Assembly (NCBI RefSeq): GCF_022376445.1 | Contig: NW_025955130.1 | Coordinates: 1-64,000, forward strand | Source: Fomitopsis serialis | Lineage: Eukaryota; Basidiomycota; Agaricomycetes; Polyporales; Fomitopsidaceae | Reading direction: 5' to 3' | Length of the DNA: 64,000 nucleotides | Shown here: positions 9,903 to 22,419 of the stretch, piece by piece | How positions within the stretch are numbered: position 1 is the first letter of the stretch | Layout of the letters: the number at the start of each line of letters is the position of its first letter | Made by a program: the position numbers and the translations under genes | Notes under the pieces: model-generated | Told to the model about the DNA's origin: nothing | What the model saw: the letters and a program-made list of their open reading frames with translations, nothing else | Database searches by the model: none

Positions 9903-11426
9903 ATGCTCGCCAGGAGCACGCTTCGTCTGGCCGCCCAGCCCCCCGCGCTGGGCGCAGCCCCCGCTGGTGCGCGTAACATGGCGACCCTTCGTGAGATTGA
10001 GCTGCGTCTCAAGTCTGTGCGGAATATTGAGAAGATCACCAAGGTGAGTAATCGTAAACCTTTGGCTTCGTTACGGAGGGGTACAAGACCGAACTGGGGA
10101 GGGATCTTTGAGGGGGAAACTTCGAAGTGCTTTCTGACAGCATTCGTTACTTCCAAGCCGGGTATGGCTCGTGCCGCCCGGACATAGACCGTACGGTGTG
10201 CCATATGTGTCTCTGGCGGATGGAAGACGGTTCGTTTCATATGCGCGCTGTGGTATGGTACCAGTGAGGGGCCATCGACCATACCATGGCTTCAAGACCA
10301 GCAAGGGTCGCGAGTAGTAGCCGGGGAGCACTCTGCTAGTGCACAAGTTATTACCATTGCATCGGACGAAAGTGGAATTATGGAATTGCACCCTTCAATC
10401 GCCTTCCCTTTCCTTCCGTCACTGCCTTGCTGAATGCTGAATACTTGAATTTCAGTCCATGAAAATGATTGCCTCCACAAAACTCAACAAGGCGCAGCGT
10501 GCCATGCAGGCGGGCAAGCAGTACGGTGTTGCGAACTCGGGTTCGTCAAAAACCGACAAACAAACTGCAGCACCTTACTGACCACTGCTCGCCTTCCCAG
10601 AGGTCTTCCAGCACGCGTCCGCCGAGGAGCCCAGCAAGCGCAAGCTCTTCATTGTCATCTCCTCTGACAAGGGTCTCTGCGGTGGTATCCACTCCTCCGT
10701 CACGAAGGCCACACGCCGGATTATCGCCGCACATGGAGACGGCGTCGAGCCGGACTCGCCCATCATGGTCATCGGCGACAAGTCCAAGGCGCAGCTCTCC
10801 CGTGCACTCGGGAAGAACCTCGTCATGAGCTTCAACCAGATCGGGCGTGACATCCCCACCTTCGCGGACGCGGCCGGCGTCGCGGACCTGATCATCAAGG
10901 AGGCAGTCGAGTACGACAGCATTGCGATCGTCTACAACAAATTCGTCTCTGCGATCTCGTACGAGTCGGCCGTCATGGAGGTCGAGACGGAGGAGACGCT
11001 GAAGAGCTCGCGTATGTCATTTATCCTATGGCAGCATGAAACCCCGTGATAACACACACGTCCCAGCCGGTTTCAAGGCCTATGAGATGGAGGAGGAGGT
11101 CACGAAGGACCTCGCCGAGTTCGCGCTCGCCAATGCGATTTACGCTGCCCTCGTCGAGGGCCACGCGTGCGAGCAGAGCGCTCGGTAAGTCGACCCCGCG
11201 TAGCATCCGACGATCCTTGCTGACGTGCTACAAGTCGCAACGCCATGGACAACGCGTCCAAGAATGCTTCGGACATGATCGGCAAGCTCCAGATGCAGTA
11301 CAACCGTGGTCGCCAGGCCTCCATCACGAATGAGCTTGTCGACATTATCACTGGTGAGCACCGACTCGCCCTGAATATGAGTGCGAAACTCACGTTTCTG
11401 CCTCTCCAGGTGCAAGTGCGCTCTGA
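9903..11426 (+). CDS. ATP3: Mitochondrial F1Fo ATP synthase subunit gamma
   Basis: Six exons (9903-10043, 10456-10540, 10601-11011, 11067-11184, 11235-11353, 11410-11426) give 296 residues. The gamma subunit is the central rotor stalk of F1, coupling proton flow to catalysis in the alpha3beta3 ring. A mitochondrial presequence ([14 protein letters not shown]) precedes the N-terminal coiled-coil helix ([27 protein letters not shown]). The Rossmann-like core follows ([20 protein letters not shown]). The C-terminal helix contains [16 protein letters not shown] and ends at [18 protein letters not shown]. The first intron is long (412 nt) and separates the presequence plus first helix from the rest. 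The last exon is only 17 nt and encodes the final residues and stop. It is divergent from eIF2-beta. Confidence 0.95.
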
Positions 11427-11906
11427 GTGTGGTGGCCGGCCGTGTGCGTACGATAGAATAGTGGAAATCTGCGTTCATGTCCTGTACCTGAGGGCTGGGC
11501 ATGAACCGTCACATTTGATTGCTTCAACAAGTCTGGTGTGATCAAGTCTCCATTCGTGAAGGCAAGGTATACACGATCAGCCGAGCAAGTTACTGTCAGG
11601 TAGTTGGACAACGCCAAATGCAGAACGCACCACCATCCTTTGTCGGCCTTGCTATCAGTCAGACGGCGGTTGTCGATAAACGCAAACACAGTCGATATAC
11701 TTGTACAATGCTAGCTAGGGCTGTGGAAACAGCGGCGGCGATTAAGGTTGTCTGGCGCTGAGTACGGGATACTGTAGGAAATAAGCTGCAACAGACGTAC
11801 GAGACAAGACAAAACAAATCGAGGGACAGACAGTGGACGACAAAACAGAGTAGATGACAGACATATTCACGCAACATGGATAGGCATGGTAGCAGCTGAG
11901 CATGGC
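11427..11906. other. Convergent 3' region of ATP3 and CAC2
   Basis: No gene. It holds the 3' UTRs of two convergent genes and AT-richer sequence. Small ORFs (11519-11761, 11659-11910) are shadows of each other. Confidence 0.6.
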
Positions 11907-14490
11907 TCACGAGCCAACGTCGCCAATGCGAGTGAGTGCGGCGCGCCGCTTTTTCTTCGGTGGCTCTTGGGCCTCCTCGCGGGGTGTCTCGCTCGGCTCG
12001 CGTGTCCCCAGCACGCTCTCGTCCACGCTCGGCGCGGGGGTCAGCGGCGGCTCTCCTTCCGCCTTCCGTTTGTTGCCCACTGTGGGTGTCAGCGCTGGCA
12101 GGTTAGCGGACACCCGCGATGGCGTTGAGAGGGGCGTAGCGGCCGTCGAGTTCGTCAGAGGGAGCGAGTGGTGGTGGGCAATGGACTGGAGCTGCAGCGT
12201 CTGCTGTTGCGTGTGGTACGTCGGCAGGATTTCATCGAATACGACAATGGTGCAGTAACCATCGCGTGAGGAGAGCATCAGACACTGGCCATCGGATGAC
12301 CTGACCAGGCGTCAGACCGCAAAAGGGTTGATGGGGGACAGTGCACTTACCATGTCATATCCGTGAATTCGTCATAGTGTAGCTTGGTGAGCAGGCAGAC
12401 TGGGCCAGACTGCTGTGTATCGTAGATGGCCACGGTATCCATAGTCGCGACCGCGTACAGCATCCGGTACGGCAGCGAGAAGATGGAGGCCGTCGGCGTA
12501 GGTGTAGGCGGGATGGCCGGTGTACCACCGCGCGATGTCATAGGCGTCGGTGGTTTCAACGAATCCGTCGCTGACAGAGCGGGAGACGGCATCATCATGC
12601 TCGGTGGGCCAGTCGGAATTGCGATGCGCGGTGAGGGCTGAACAATCGAGCCGCCCGATGGCGAATGCTTCGTGGGTGACAAGGGCGCGGGCGTCGCAAG
12701 GAACGTCGACGAAGAGGGCGTCGGAACGGACAGAGGGGCAACATCGACGTTCACATGCTCCTCCTTTCCTTTGCCGATAGCCACTGTCGGAGGCTCGCTC
12801 TGCTCGCCCGAGGACACGCCGGATCGCAGCTCGTAGAGGAATGGGGAGAAGCGCACCGCGACGCTCGCTTTCTTGAAGCCAGGGAGACGCGCGATGGGTG
12901 GGCGCGCGAAGTTGGCGCGGGAGTAGATATACACTGATGACGATGCCGTCTCCTTGGTCTCACTCGACCCGGGTGACGGGTTGCCCTTTCGCCCTCGCGC
13001 AGGTTGCTCGCTCTTGGATGAACCCGGCTGCACGGACGGATCCTCGAATTGGCCGGCAGGCGTGAGTAGCAGCCCGCCATCAGGACTGAATGTCAGACGC
13101 CTGAAGAAGTTCGTGTAGCTTTCGTCGCCGTAGAGCTTCACTGATGCCCAGCTGGCCGAAGCCTGTGGCCGGATGGCGGGAGTGCGGGCATAGGAGAAGG
13201 TGATCGTCCATAGCGCGAGTGCGTTGCCGGCGAGTGCGCAGCGCTGGTGCTGCTGAACGATGACCTCCGCGATGGCGTGTAGTCCATAAGCGGCGGCGGG
13301 AACATACTTGAGGGAGTACTCGGTATCGACGCTGTGGGTGTGAGCAGCGCTCCGCCGTGTTGTTGGCTGCTCGATGCAACTGATTCCTCGCGCAGCTGTT
13401 CGCTCGCGCTCGTGATAACGGACTCGGTCTCGCTCACTGTTGACTCGCGTCTAAACATCGGTGGGCGGCTGCGCGAGCTCGGCGTGCGACGATGACGATG
13501 TGGCATGCGTGTGTTCTTTCCGACTGCGTGGATGTCGAGGCCATCATCCTTCGTGGAGACGCTATAGATGTGCATGGAGCGGTCACTGCTCTGCGTTGCG
13601 AAGAACTCGTTCAGAGGGTCCCATGCAACGCCTTGAACATAGTGACTGTGCTCTGCGATTTCTTGCATGCATTTGCCTGAAGAACATCAATGTTTGATTC
13701 AACGCGCGGCATGCTCGCTCACCATCGTTGGTAGAGAAGATTCGCGCGCAATTGTCTGTGCTACCGGCCACGATGTAGTCGCCCGTAGGACTCCATGCGA
13801 GATCATATACCTGCATGGTCGTGCATCTGGAGCGCGATAAGCATTGAGGTCGCGGGTCACGAACGCCAACTTACCGGAATGTCGTTCGTGGCTTCCAGTG
13901 CTCCTTCTCGTATTGCAATTCATCGGGAGTGAGGTCGCTTCCAAAGGCATTGGCGTGCGGGCTTGTTGTCGGCGACCAAATGATGACCATACCATCTGAA
14001 TATAGATTTCAGCGCGTCGTTACGCGTCAATCATCGCGCGACGTACCGTCCCCAGCCGAGGCAATGAGTTCCCCTGTTTTGGGTCATCAGCAACAGACGA
14101 CGCGCACAGTTCGTGTACAATCCTCACCATTCGGACTCCAGCGTACGACATTGACCGGCGCCGAGTGTCTGCTGAGTGTAGCAAGATACTCGACTCTAGG
14201 CGGACGTGGTGTCGCGCCCTCCGATCCCGAGGCCACCACTACTGACTCTGGTAGGATGTTCGGGTGCACCATCCACAACTAATGGAGGCTTAGCCAGTAT
14301 CGTACGCAATATTGACGCGTCTACTCACTCTGACATGGTTATCCTCTCCACCCGTAGCAAGCCTGTAGCATTGGGTCACAAAGTGCTTGTCGTCGACTGG
14401 ACGCGCCTTCCTGAACGAAGCCGGTTGGAAGTCGCAAGTCGAGATGGGTTTGCTGTCGTGCCAACGGATCTCTAGTGTTCGTACGCGCAT
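11907..14490 (-). CDS. CAC2: Chromatin assembly factor 1 subunit B (p60/Cac2), WD40 protein
   Basis: CAF-1 deposits H3-H4 behind replication forks; Cac2/p60 is its WD40 subunit and binds Asf1. Exons run 14490-14329, 14278-14128, 14073-14047 (a 27-nt micro-exon), 13995-13875, 13826-13723, 13676 onward, then to 12351, and 12300-11907. Family landmarks appear in order: MRVRTLEIRWHDSKPI, RLATGGEDNHVRLW, HSAPVNVVRWSPNGELIASAG, VYDLAWSPTGDYIVAGSTD, EHSHYVQGVAWDPLNEF, KLYGDESYTNFFRRL, FSPDGGLLLTPAG, and the final blade WSSDGQCLMLSSRDGYC. The C-terminus is Pro/Ser-rich with a nuclear localisation run KKKRR. Between residues coded near 13310 and 13140 the model is ambiguous: either a 167-nt intron (13307-13141, GTATGT...CAG, phase-compatible) or read-through with a one-base loss near 13178. 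Confidence 0.9.
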
Positions 14491-15088
14491 TCTGGACGTT
14501 ATGAGCGATGGTGATAGTGTTAGTTCATGTTACAGGAGTACAAAGCCTTGTTCGCAATCACGGCCACTGTTCAACGAAGCGCTCAATACTGATCATACTA
14601 TTCAAAAGAGGAAAGTCATGTGTTCACATCATTCGACATTGCCACCTCCTTCAGTCTTGCTTCAAACGTTAGTACATAGCCTGTCCTACTAGTAGGCCTA
14701 CTATCAGGAATGCGTATGCATGGAGAGTGTATACGATTTTTATGCAGGTTGTATGTGGTTATCATTTAATTCTAGTCGGTATCAGCGTTTCGAACACAGG
14801 TTGTCTAACTGTACTTTACAGGCCCAGGCTGTGTCTTGGATGCGTATGTTAATCAGTTCTATCACATCAAGTAGTGGCCGCAGAGGCGCAGACTACAGGG
14901 CGCATCGACCGTTCAGCACTTAGACAGCTTGTTGACCTTGGCCATACATTTGCATTAGAATCGCTAGCAAAGTGCAGAAGATTCTATGCGCGAACATACC
15001 CTTCAATTCCATGTGGACTCGAGAGCTACTCGGGAAACAACTAGCATACATACAGTCACGCTCTACTCCTCCGTATATATGCACTCTG
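14491..15088. other. Intergenic between CAC2 and BRO1 (both -)
   Basis: No gene seen. It contains the CAC2 promoter and BRO1 3' UTR; AT-rich with no open frame of note. Confidence 0.5.
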
Positions 15089-18000
15089 CTATCGGCCATA
15101 GCCTTGCGGATATTGCCCATATTGTTGGGGCGGTGGCGGTGGCGGCATTCCATACTGGTACCCAGTCTGCTGCTGCTGCTGCTGACCCGGAGGAGGCGGT
15201 GTTCCATATTGTGACTGATATGAGATAGGCGGAGGAGGAGGCGGAAATGGTGAACCTGCTGTCGGTGCTGGTGACTGATAGCCTCCACCATACTGTGGCT
15301 GTGACGATGGAGGCGGATATGAGTTCTGGTGCTGAGGCTGCGAGTACGGCTGCTGTTGCGGCTGCCCATACTGTGGCTGTGAGTATGATGGCTGGTACGC
15401 AGACTGCTGAGGAGCAACAGGGTATTGCTGTGACAATTGGGGCGGACGAGGTGGAGGTGGAGGGCTGGTGGCGGTACTTGACGGTGGAGAAGAGAAGGCC
15501 GAGTTGCTGGTGCCGAACGCGTTCAATGATGCATAGGGATCCATTGAAGAGCGGATGGCTGGGATTGATAGGAAGGCTGTGAGGGTGGGACCGATGGAGG
15601 TGGTGGTGGATAAGGCGTCCTCGCAGGTTGTGACTGAGGGGGTGAGGGATACTGGGGCGCAGAAGGAGCAGGCGTCGACTGCCATGAGCTCTGCGCAGGA
15701 GGTGGAGGAGACATCGGCCCGTTCCTGCCTTGAATGTTCATCGACGCGAATGACGCCTCCAGCCCTGTTGGCTTGGACTGTACTGGCCGCGGAGGTGGTG
15801 GAGGTGGAGGCGAAGACGCTGCCGATTGGGAGAAGCGCCGCTGCGTCTCCAGCTCAGCAGCCAACCTTTCGCGGTCCACGGTCCGCTCTGACACGAAGGA
15901 TTTCGCGTTGCGTCGAAGCACCGTGGTGAGTTCCGTGAGCTCGTTATAGAACTGTAGACCCTTCCTGTTGGATGCAATCAACGTCAGCAAGACACCGTCA
16001 CAGCGGCCAATGAAAGGACACATACGCAATACCGTCCCTGACTTCCATGTAACCGTCTCGAGCACGTGAAAAGCGGCGAATAGTATCCTTCTTTCTCCTT
16101 TCACGTTCCTCCCATTTCTTCGCCCCAGGTCCGCGACCGGCTAAGTCCTTCAATGCACGCCAAAGGGCGGAGACTTCTTGAATCGTCACCTGTTCATGAT
16201 GAACGGTCGCCGTCAAACGTTGTTGGTAAGGCTTGAACTTCTCGAGTTCTCCAGCAAAGAGATTGTTCTCGACACCAGGGTTACGTCTGTTCAGAAGCAG
16301 GAGATGCGAGACGTCGTCCGCTTGAACCTGATACCCGTTAGCATGGACAGTGTCCCGATGTGTCAAAACGACTCACCTTCTCCTTCAGGTCTTTCAAGAC
16401 CTGGTGACGCTCGTGAGCAATCTTGTTCAGCCGTCCCAAGCGCTCCTCAATCTCGTCGACCAACTGGGCGATCCGCGTACGTTCTTCATCATTCTGAGCA
16501 TCGTTGGTCACGTCCAGGTCAAGCAAACTCTCAGAGCCGGCCCCGCCACCGTCCGTGCTGGCCCGGAACACCTCTTCCACCTGAGGTGACAGCAACAGAC
16601 GAATCTCTCCCTTGACGGAGTCCCATAGTGCAACCACCTGCTGATCGGACTGAGCTGCAGCGTCAAGCGAACCCAGATGCGACTTGAGTTCCTGGCGGAA
16701 CGATTTCGTAAGGGAGCCTGACGGTTCCTGCGTCCAGAGATGATCGTACTTGACGCGCATCGCCTCGCAGTCCCGGCTCTCCGTGTCCAGCTCCCTGCTG
16801 ACGCCGTCGAGCTCGCCCTTGACGGAGTCTTTGAGCTTCGTCAGCTGTCCCATGAGCCTCTCGACGCTCTCCCGCTCTTCCATGACCGCTATGTCTTCGC
16901 GCCATCGACGGACCTCCAAAGGCACCTCTTCCTCGCCGCCCACACCACCTTCGGCGATAGCCTTGAAGCGCGCCAAACCTTGCTTCACGCCCAACGATTC
17001 TAAGGCGCTCTTGACCTCCACTTCTGCGTTATCGGCTTTCTCGACCTCGCCACGGACCAGTTTCGCCTTCTCCTCGGAGTAGACACTTGCGCTCTCGTGG
17101 ACGCTCAGAGGGATAAGACGGATGAACATATCCGGCCCTATCACCTTTTGCACCTCCGGTGTCGCGTAGACCTCCTGGATTGTGATGGGCGTCGCCACAG
17201 TCGCCTTGTCAATCTGAGGCAGGGCCTCGGCGGCAGGGAGGACGGCATTGTAAATCAAATCGTTTTCTCGCTGCGCCTCGTTCTTCTTGTCCGTGCAGAG
17301 AGCCAGGTGTGCCTTCGTCAGATCGAGTATTGCCGAGCCAGCGTCAGAAGGCAAACTGGGGGACATCTGCGTGACGAAGATATTGGAAAAGGATGAGGCC
17401 GAACGGTTTGCTTCCTTCGCTGCCGCTTCGGCTACCGTAAAACGGACCAGTGCATCGCCGTGCTTTCCGGCCGCACTGTCTGCGAGGGCACGGTAGTATT
17501 GCGCGACAGAAGTGAAGTATTTGGCCTTGATCTAGGTGCTCTGATGAGCAACAACCCAGTAATAACAGTAGATGACATACTTGTAGCAAAGTGACCCAAT
17601 TGCGATCAAAGATGCCCTTGCCCATGAACTCCTTCACCTCCTCCGTGAGCGACGTGTACATAAAGGCCGTCTGCGACGCGATCTTCGCGACGAGGGCATT
17701 GCCCTTCTTCTCGTCGGTGCATTTCTCGAAGAAGACTTCTGTCGCTTGCGCGAGGATGATGCCAACCAGGAACTTGACGACCTCCCGACTGAGGTCGGTG
17801 GAAGGGCATGGAGAAGTTGTCATTGATATATGTCAGCATTCCCGCACACGTCCGGAAGTAGTAGAAGGCGCGCTTCAAGCCCTCGGGGTCAGAACGGTTC
17901 TGAGAGGCGCGATGGCAGAGTGGGTCGCCGCTATTTGGAAGATGATGGAGCTTTCTCGTAGGCTATCGATGTCTGCGTTATGAGCTTGTTCGTGAATGCA

Positions 18001-18327
18001 TCCCGCCACGGGAAGTTAACGCGGATTTCAGCGAAGCGCAGCTCTAGCAGTTCCAGCTGACCGAAGTACTTGTACAGCAGATCGCGGGCTATGTTGAGAA
18101 TTCAGCAAAGAGTCACAGCACAGCAAATTTCATGGCTCACCAGTCATATCGCTGCCTGCGCCCTTGACTGCATCTTGTCTGCAACGCTGCAGGTTCGCGT
18201 ACTCCGTCGCATAGTTGTCCGGATCCTCTCCATATGAGTGCGAGATCGCACTTCGAATCGGAGTCGTCCAATCCACCTCCTCTGTTGACTTCTTCAGGAT
18301 AGCTACCATTGGCGAGTTGTGCGCCAT
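15089..18327 (-). CDS. BRO1: ESCRT-associated BRO1-domain protein (Bro1/Alix type)
   Basis: Bro1 recruits the deubiquitinase Doa4 and activates Snf7 during cargo sorting at multivesicular bodies. The ATG is at 18327; exon 1 ends at 18141 and exon 2 starts at 18088. The BRO1 domain reads [105 protein letters not shown] and [14 protein letters not shown]. It is followed by the coiled-coil V domain ([20 protein letters not shown] onward) and a Pro/Gln-rich tail with [13 protein letters not shown]. The wording is closer to Bro1 than to Rim20/PalA. The frame is interrupted by apparent single-base losses near 17945, 17905 and twice near 17801-17820. It must also shift once between about 15525 and 15685. 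Confidence 0.88.
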
Positions 18328-18689
18328 CTTGCAAGCCCGGTCGATCGTCAGTCTTGAATACAGTGACGGTGTCCCTGATACCCGGCCGCTATGAAGCCAC
18401 CCCGGTGTCCAACCTGCTACTCAAGTGTTGTAATGACCAGCAAGAAGGCAGCTAGCTTTATAAGAGGGCAGGAGTATAACAAGTGGTGTAGGATGGTTAA
18501 CACAGTTACAAGTGCACGACTCCGAGCGACTTAGCCGCAGCGCGTACGTAGATACCACGTGACAGTCCATATTTGGGACGGGTTAGAGGCCAATAGCCTT
18601 GGATCCTAACAAGCACAAATAGTATCTCTACGCCGGCCCAATACCGTGACAGCGCTGGCTTGCCAGCGAAAGACCCACACTAGACCGTC
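18328..18689. promoter_or_regulatory. Divergent promoter, BRO1 (-) / MIC12-like (+)
   Basis: There are 362 bp between the two start codons. A TTTATAAG motif lies near 18458 and could serve as a TATA element on either strand. No other feature was recognised. Confidence 0.45.
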
Positions 18690-19365
18690 ATGTCTTTTAT
18701 CATAGGACCGGTCTCTGGCGCACTTGCAGCGGAGGGGTATGTTGGACCATTGAGTATGCACGTTGTAGGAAACTGAACGGCTGTTCAGGTGTACTATGGC
18801 TTCTCTACTATGATCCAAACACGGTGAGGAATAGTTTGATGCATGGTGCATACGCGCTTCTCATGGTTCAACTTCAAACAGTACTGAGCAGCATCGTTCT
18901 GAGTGAGTGTACTGCTATACAACAGGATACCAGAGGCACTGGGCACTATGCTGCCGCGGATGTTGTGCCTACATTATCGCGCGCGGCTATCGATTGGTCA
19001 CTGGCATGTACAAGTCGTATCCTCGTGCTCCCTGGGCGGACGTTCGTGTGCCATGTCGCTCGAGCACGCAGATTTGTGTCTCCGGATTCCTGCTGGTTCA
19101 TAGGAGTTTGGCTGACGCAGGACGCAGTTTGCACGCGCTTTCACGGCGGTTGGTGGAAGCCGACACCATCGTTCCTGCACCACCTCCTGCCTCAGAACGC
19201 ATCATCCGGCGGCCGTTCACTGCCATGCTCAAGCACCAGTGGAACACGGAGGTCGAGGCGCTCTTCCGTTCCGCGGGCGATTGGGACCGGCGTGTGGTGG
19301 ACTGGGGGCGGAAAGTGCTCTATGGGGGCGGTGCTTCGACTTCGGGAGGAGCTAAGGTGCACTGA
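18690..19365 (+). CDS. MIC12: MICOS complex subunit Mic12-like protein
   Basis: Mic12 (Aim5) is a small inner-membrane protein of the MICOS complex that supports crista junctions. Exon 1 begins MSFIIGPVSGALAAEG, the start of a transmembrane helix. Exon 2 continues VYYGFSTMIQTR (about 18790-18826). The last exon reads LHALSRRLVEADTIVPAPPP and then LKHQWNTEVEALFRSAGDWD and VDWGRKVLYGGG. This is the WN...DW pattern of the family C-terminus. The second intron would be about 300 nt, unusually long here, so a further small exon (about 18930-19015) is possible. The exon 1/exon 2 junction is one base short of perfect phase (GGGG before the GTATGT donor), which is either a lost G or a different splice site. 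Length is about 110-120 residues, normal for Mic12. Confidence 0.6.
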
Positions 19366-20007
19366 TTTTTACATCATATTGTCGCGGTGCATTCATTCCA
19401 GTGGGAGTGTTTTGGAGTCCACGATGCCCGAACCATCCCGGATGTATCCAACAATCAGGCGCACCCATTTGGTCTGTGCTTACAGACGACTGCATAACGC
19501 TTCGGGTACTCATGGTCTGAACACTCAATGCAATGAAGAACGCGCCGATATAGCGCCGATACCTAATGCCGTCAACATGCTCAACGTTTCATTTCGCGCA
19601 TTATTGGATTTAGTCTTCGTTCGCGCTGCCAGCACGTCCCGGCGGCCATCCGATGAGCGGTACAGTATCTCAGTGGCGTATCAACTCAGCAGCAATTCCT
19701 TCCATGAGAGCCCTGTTTTGGGCGTTTGAAATGTAGTTCTCTGGTGCGCTACTCGCTTCAATCACCATCTCTTTGAAATGACTAATTCTTTGCACCCGCC
19801 ATCGTCGAGACCCTGTTCCAGCTTCACATCCTGTTGGCCCCTTGTCGCTCATTTACACATGGATGCGACATTGTGCCGATGCGGAAATGCATGGATCGCC
19901 CTGTATACCCTTGAAGAGCCTCTTTTCGTATCTGCGATTTCCTCGAGAATGGTGGTGTACAGTGAGTTGATTGGCAACTCGACCTGAGGAAGATTTCACA
20001 TACTGCA

Positions 20008-20546
20008 GGGGTAGTATCACTGGCTCATTGGGATCAACTATGCAACGAGAATGACTTCTTTTTACGTAGAGTCGGCGAACGAGCCCTCATGGCAGTGGAA
20101 CTAAAAGTGTCGGATGCGGAGATTAAGCTCACCAGACGCTTCAAAGGGGTGGACCATGCCGTGACCATAGCCGGAGAAGAAGCGCACCGCGCATCTGAAC
20201 GCCTGACGCGTGCTGTGTCCGTCGTACCTGGTCTCGTCATCGCACCGTGTCTGACATTGTCGTTGACTTCCTCATGCAGAATCGACGTGGTGAGCATAAT
20301 ACAGTACCACAACGGCCACTGTTATCCAGGTGCTTCTTCTCGTCTCGCAACATGTACAAACTCATAGCACAGAACGTGCGCCGATCGTTCAGTGCGCCCG
20401 GCATGGCCTTGCGCGATGCACGACGTTTCCCTTCATCTTCGGCGAAACCAGGGATTCTAGTCTCCTCCCTACCTCCTCACTCAAAAACACCGCATTGCAG
20501 AAACACAGCCATGCTCCTTGACGGCCCGAATGTGCAGCCCGCATAG
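20008..20546 (+). CDS. Possible fragment of an uncharacterised gene
   Basis: After an acceptor-like CAG at 20005-20007 the frame reads VVSLAHWDQLCNENDFFLRR, then ELKVSDAEIKLTRRFKGVDH and EEAHRASERLTRAVSVV. This has the charged, helical composition of real protein and no stops for over 200 nt. A second open piece (SDIVVDFLMQNRR) ends at a GTGAGC donor near 20292, and a third (MYKLIAQNVRRSFSAPG) runs to 20546. I cannot place the start or recognise a family. It may be a gene remnant or a real multi-exon gene whose first exons lie around 19780-19970. Confidence 0.25.
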
Positions 20547-21133
20547 TAAGCACGATCATTCCGCCACCAATGGGTCCAGGACTAATAATAGTGCCTCGTC
20601 ATAGCTGGCCCTTCGGGTGGCCGACGGAAAACTCTCAGGGACAACAACGGTTAGGATTTCGATCGAGGTGTCCTCGAGTCGGATCAGAACATCACGGCAG
20701 CTCTGCTCGGAGCCAATGATGTCGAGTGCAATGGTCAGAAACCTTGGCTGCGCACGGAAGCGTGCAGTTTGTTTGGTTCAGTGACACGCAGGGCGTCGAT
20801 ATGATCTGTGGAAGCTTAGTGAAGGTGTGTTTCCTTAAATACATGTTTATGTTGACTCCTATGTGAATTGAAATCGCATTAAGCCACATCTAGTTCTAAG
20901 CATGCACGCAAGTAAAGTGTCTCCCAACCATAGTGCTAGTGCACTCAAAGCGCGCACAGAAGAACGATGGAAGTGTAAGAATAGGTACGAAACGCCGTAT
21001 CCTGTGCGGAGGAAAACGAGGCGCGCACCTCGATGAACGTGCGGCGCTCATCGGAAGTAGTCAGGTTGCAAGAAGGGCGACTCGGCCACACATATCGCAA
21101 TTTTAAGTGTCCGCGCCCCATACCCGTCCTTTC

Positions 21134-21466
21134 CTACCATGCGCACTGATGAACATCAAGGCTTCTCAAACGGCTTGGATGTGGTAAGCGCGGCTCGATG
21201 CGGCTCGACGCTGGCCCGATTTTCGGCATAACCAATACAGTATACAGTACATCCAGGCCATGTGCCGCTTGTTCAGTAAGCATCCGCACATTGTGACCCT
21301 CTTTGACGTCGCTCATGTCGGCCTTTATGCCCCACAAGGAACGTGTTTGCTTGCTGCCAGCGGTTGACACACCAGGAGTACCCTGGCCCGCTGCACTCCT
21401 TGCGGTGTAGGCTGCGCGCTTGCTGCCTGATGATCTACAGGCGAGCACCATGGTGTGCTCACGCAA
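21134..21466 (-). pseudogene. Possible short-chain dehydrogenase remnant
   Basis: The open frame contains MVLACRSS near its start, then KADMSDVKEG and AAHGLDVLYTVLVMPKIG. The order and spacing (cofactor-side VLACR, acidic DMSDV, then a GLDVL strand) resemble fungal short-chain dehydrogenases. The Gly-rich nucleotide motif and the catalytic Tyr-x-x-x-Lys are absent and no flanking exons are evident. The resemblance is weak and based on motif memory only. Confidence 0.2.
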
Positions 21467-22413
21467 TGCATCGCGGGGCTTGTAGGTAGACCTAGAGCGC
21501 CAGCTACTCTATCACTGTAGCTCCCGGACTTGCGTTCAAGCGGCTCCCCGCGGTACCGTTTCCTGGACAGTGTCGTTCAAGCAACCTTCACCTCCGGTAC
21601 GCGCCGCATGTACTTACGTTATGCAGGAAGCGGCGACGGCGTTCTACATACGCGGACATTCAACGGAAACGGTAGCTCTTGGCGAGTAGAGTTTACCCTC
21701 ACCGAGTTAGGCCTCGGACTCGCTCCGGTTTCAGACCGTTGCTGACGAATGTGTCACAATTCTATTGCTATTAGGCCTTCGCCGGAGCACCCGGTGTATC
21801 GATCTCAGACCGGAAGTGCACCCAGCCTTTCTTTTCATCTGCTGATTGGATAAGCTCACACGGAGGGCAGTACACTCGAGCTCATTCTGGGAGTTCTGTA
21901 TCACTTCGTGTTGAAGCCATTCCCTACGGTGTTGTGTATACTCGTTGACATAGTTAGTAGACGGTGGTAGAGAGCGAGTCGGCGTCCACGCCGACCCAGG
22001 CCTGTTGCCATAGCGCGTTCTAAGGACGCCGCAGTGGTTTTGCAACACCGTCAAAAGTGATTACCCTGTGGCTTCATGATCAGGGATTATTGGTGCAGTT
22101 GCCCAGATGCTGAAGGGCAATGTCAACTTGTCGGTGGCGTCCGAAACCTTGCTTCGGATCGAGCATGTGTCCAATTTCTCTTCGTGTGAGTGCACTCCCG
22201 TACTAAGATGATGATCATGACTTCAATCCGCTTAGGCTTCTAAAGGGTAGCCGTGTTGTAGTACTTCGGCGGCACGAGGAACTCTTTGCTACCGTGTTCC
22301 GGCCTGGCCACGGCTAGTTCGGCCACAGATTTCGAAGACACAGATGTGGCATGGCAGCGTCTTGCCGGCACAGGCCTACTTGTCGTAAGGTATGGGTTTC
22401 CATTCCATCCGCC

Positions 22414-22419
22414 TATAAG
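22414..22419 (+). promoter_or_regulatory. TATA box of the catalase gene
   Basis: TATAAG lies 87-92 bp before the ATG at 22506, with a CT-rich leader after it. Confidence 0.55.

Noticed and set aside
15247..15929. + strand open frames with Ala/Val/Glu-rich composition
   Set aside because: Antisense shadow of the Pro/Gln-rich tail of BRO1 on the minus strand.
18824..19729. 301-codon + strand ORF
   Set aside because: It crosses the Mic12-like gene in another frame; its translation has no recognisable features while the overlapping frame carries the Mic12 motif.
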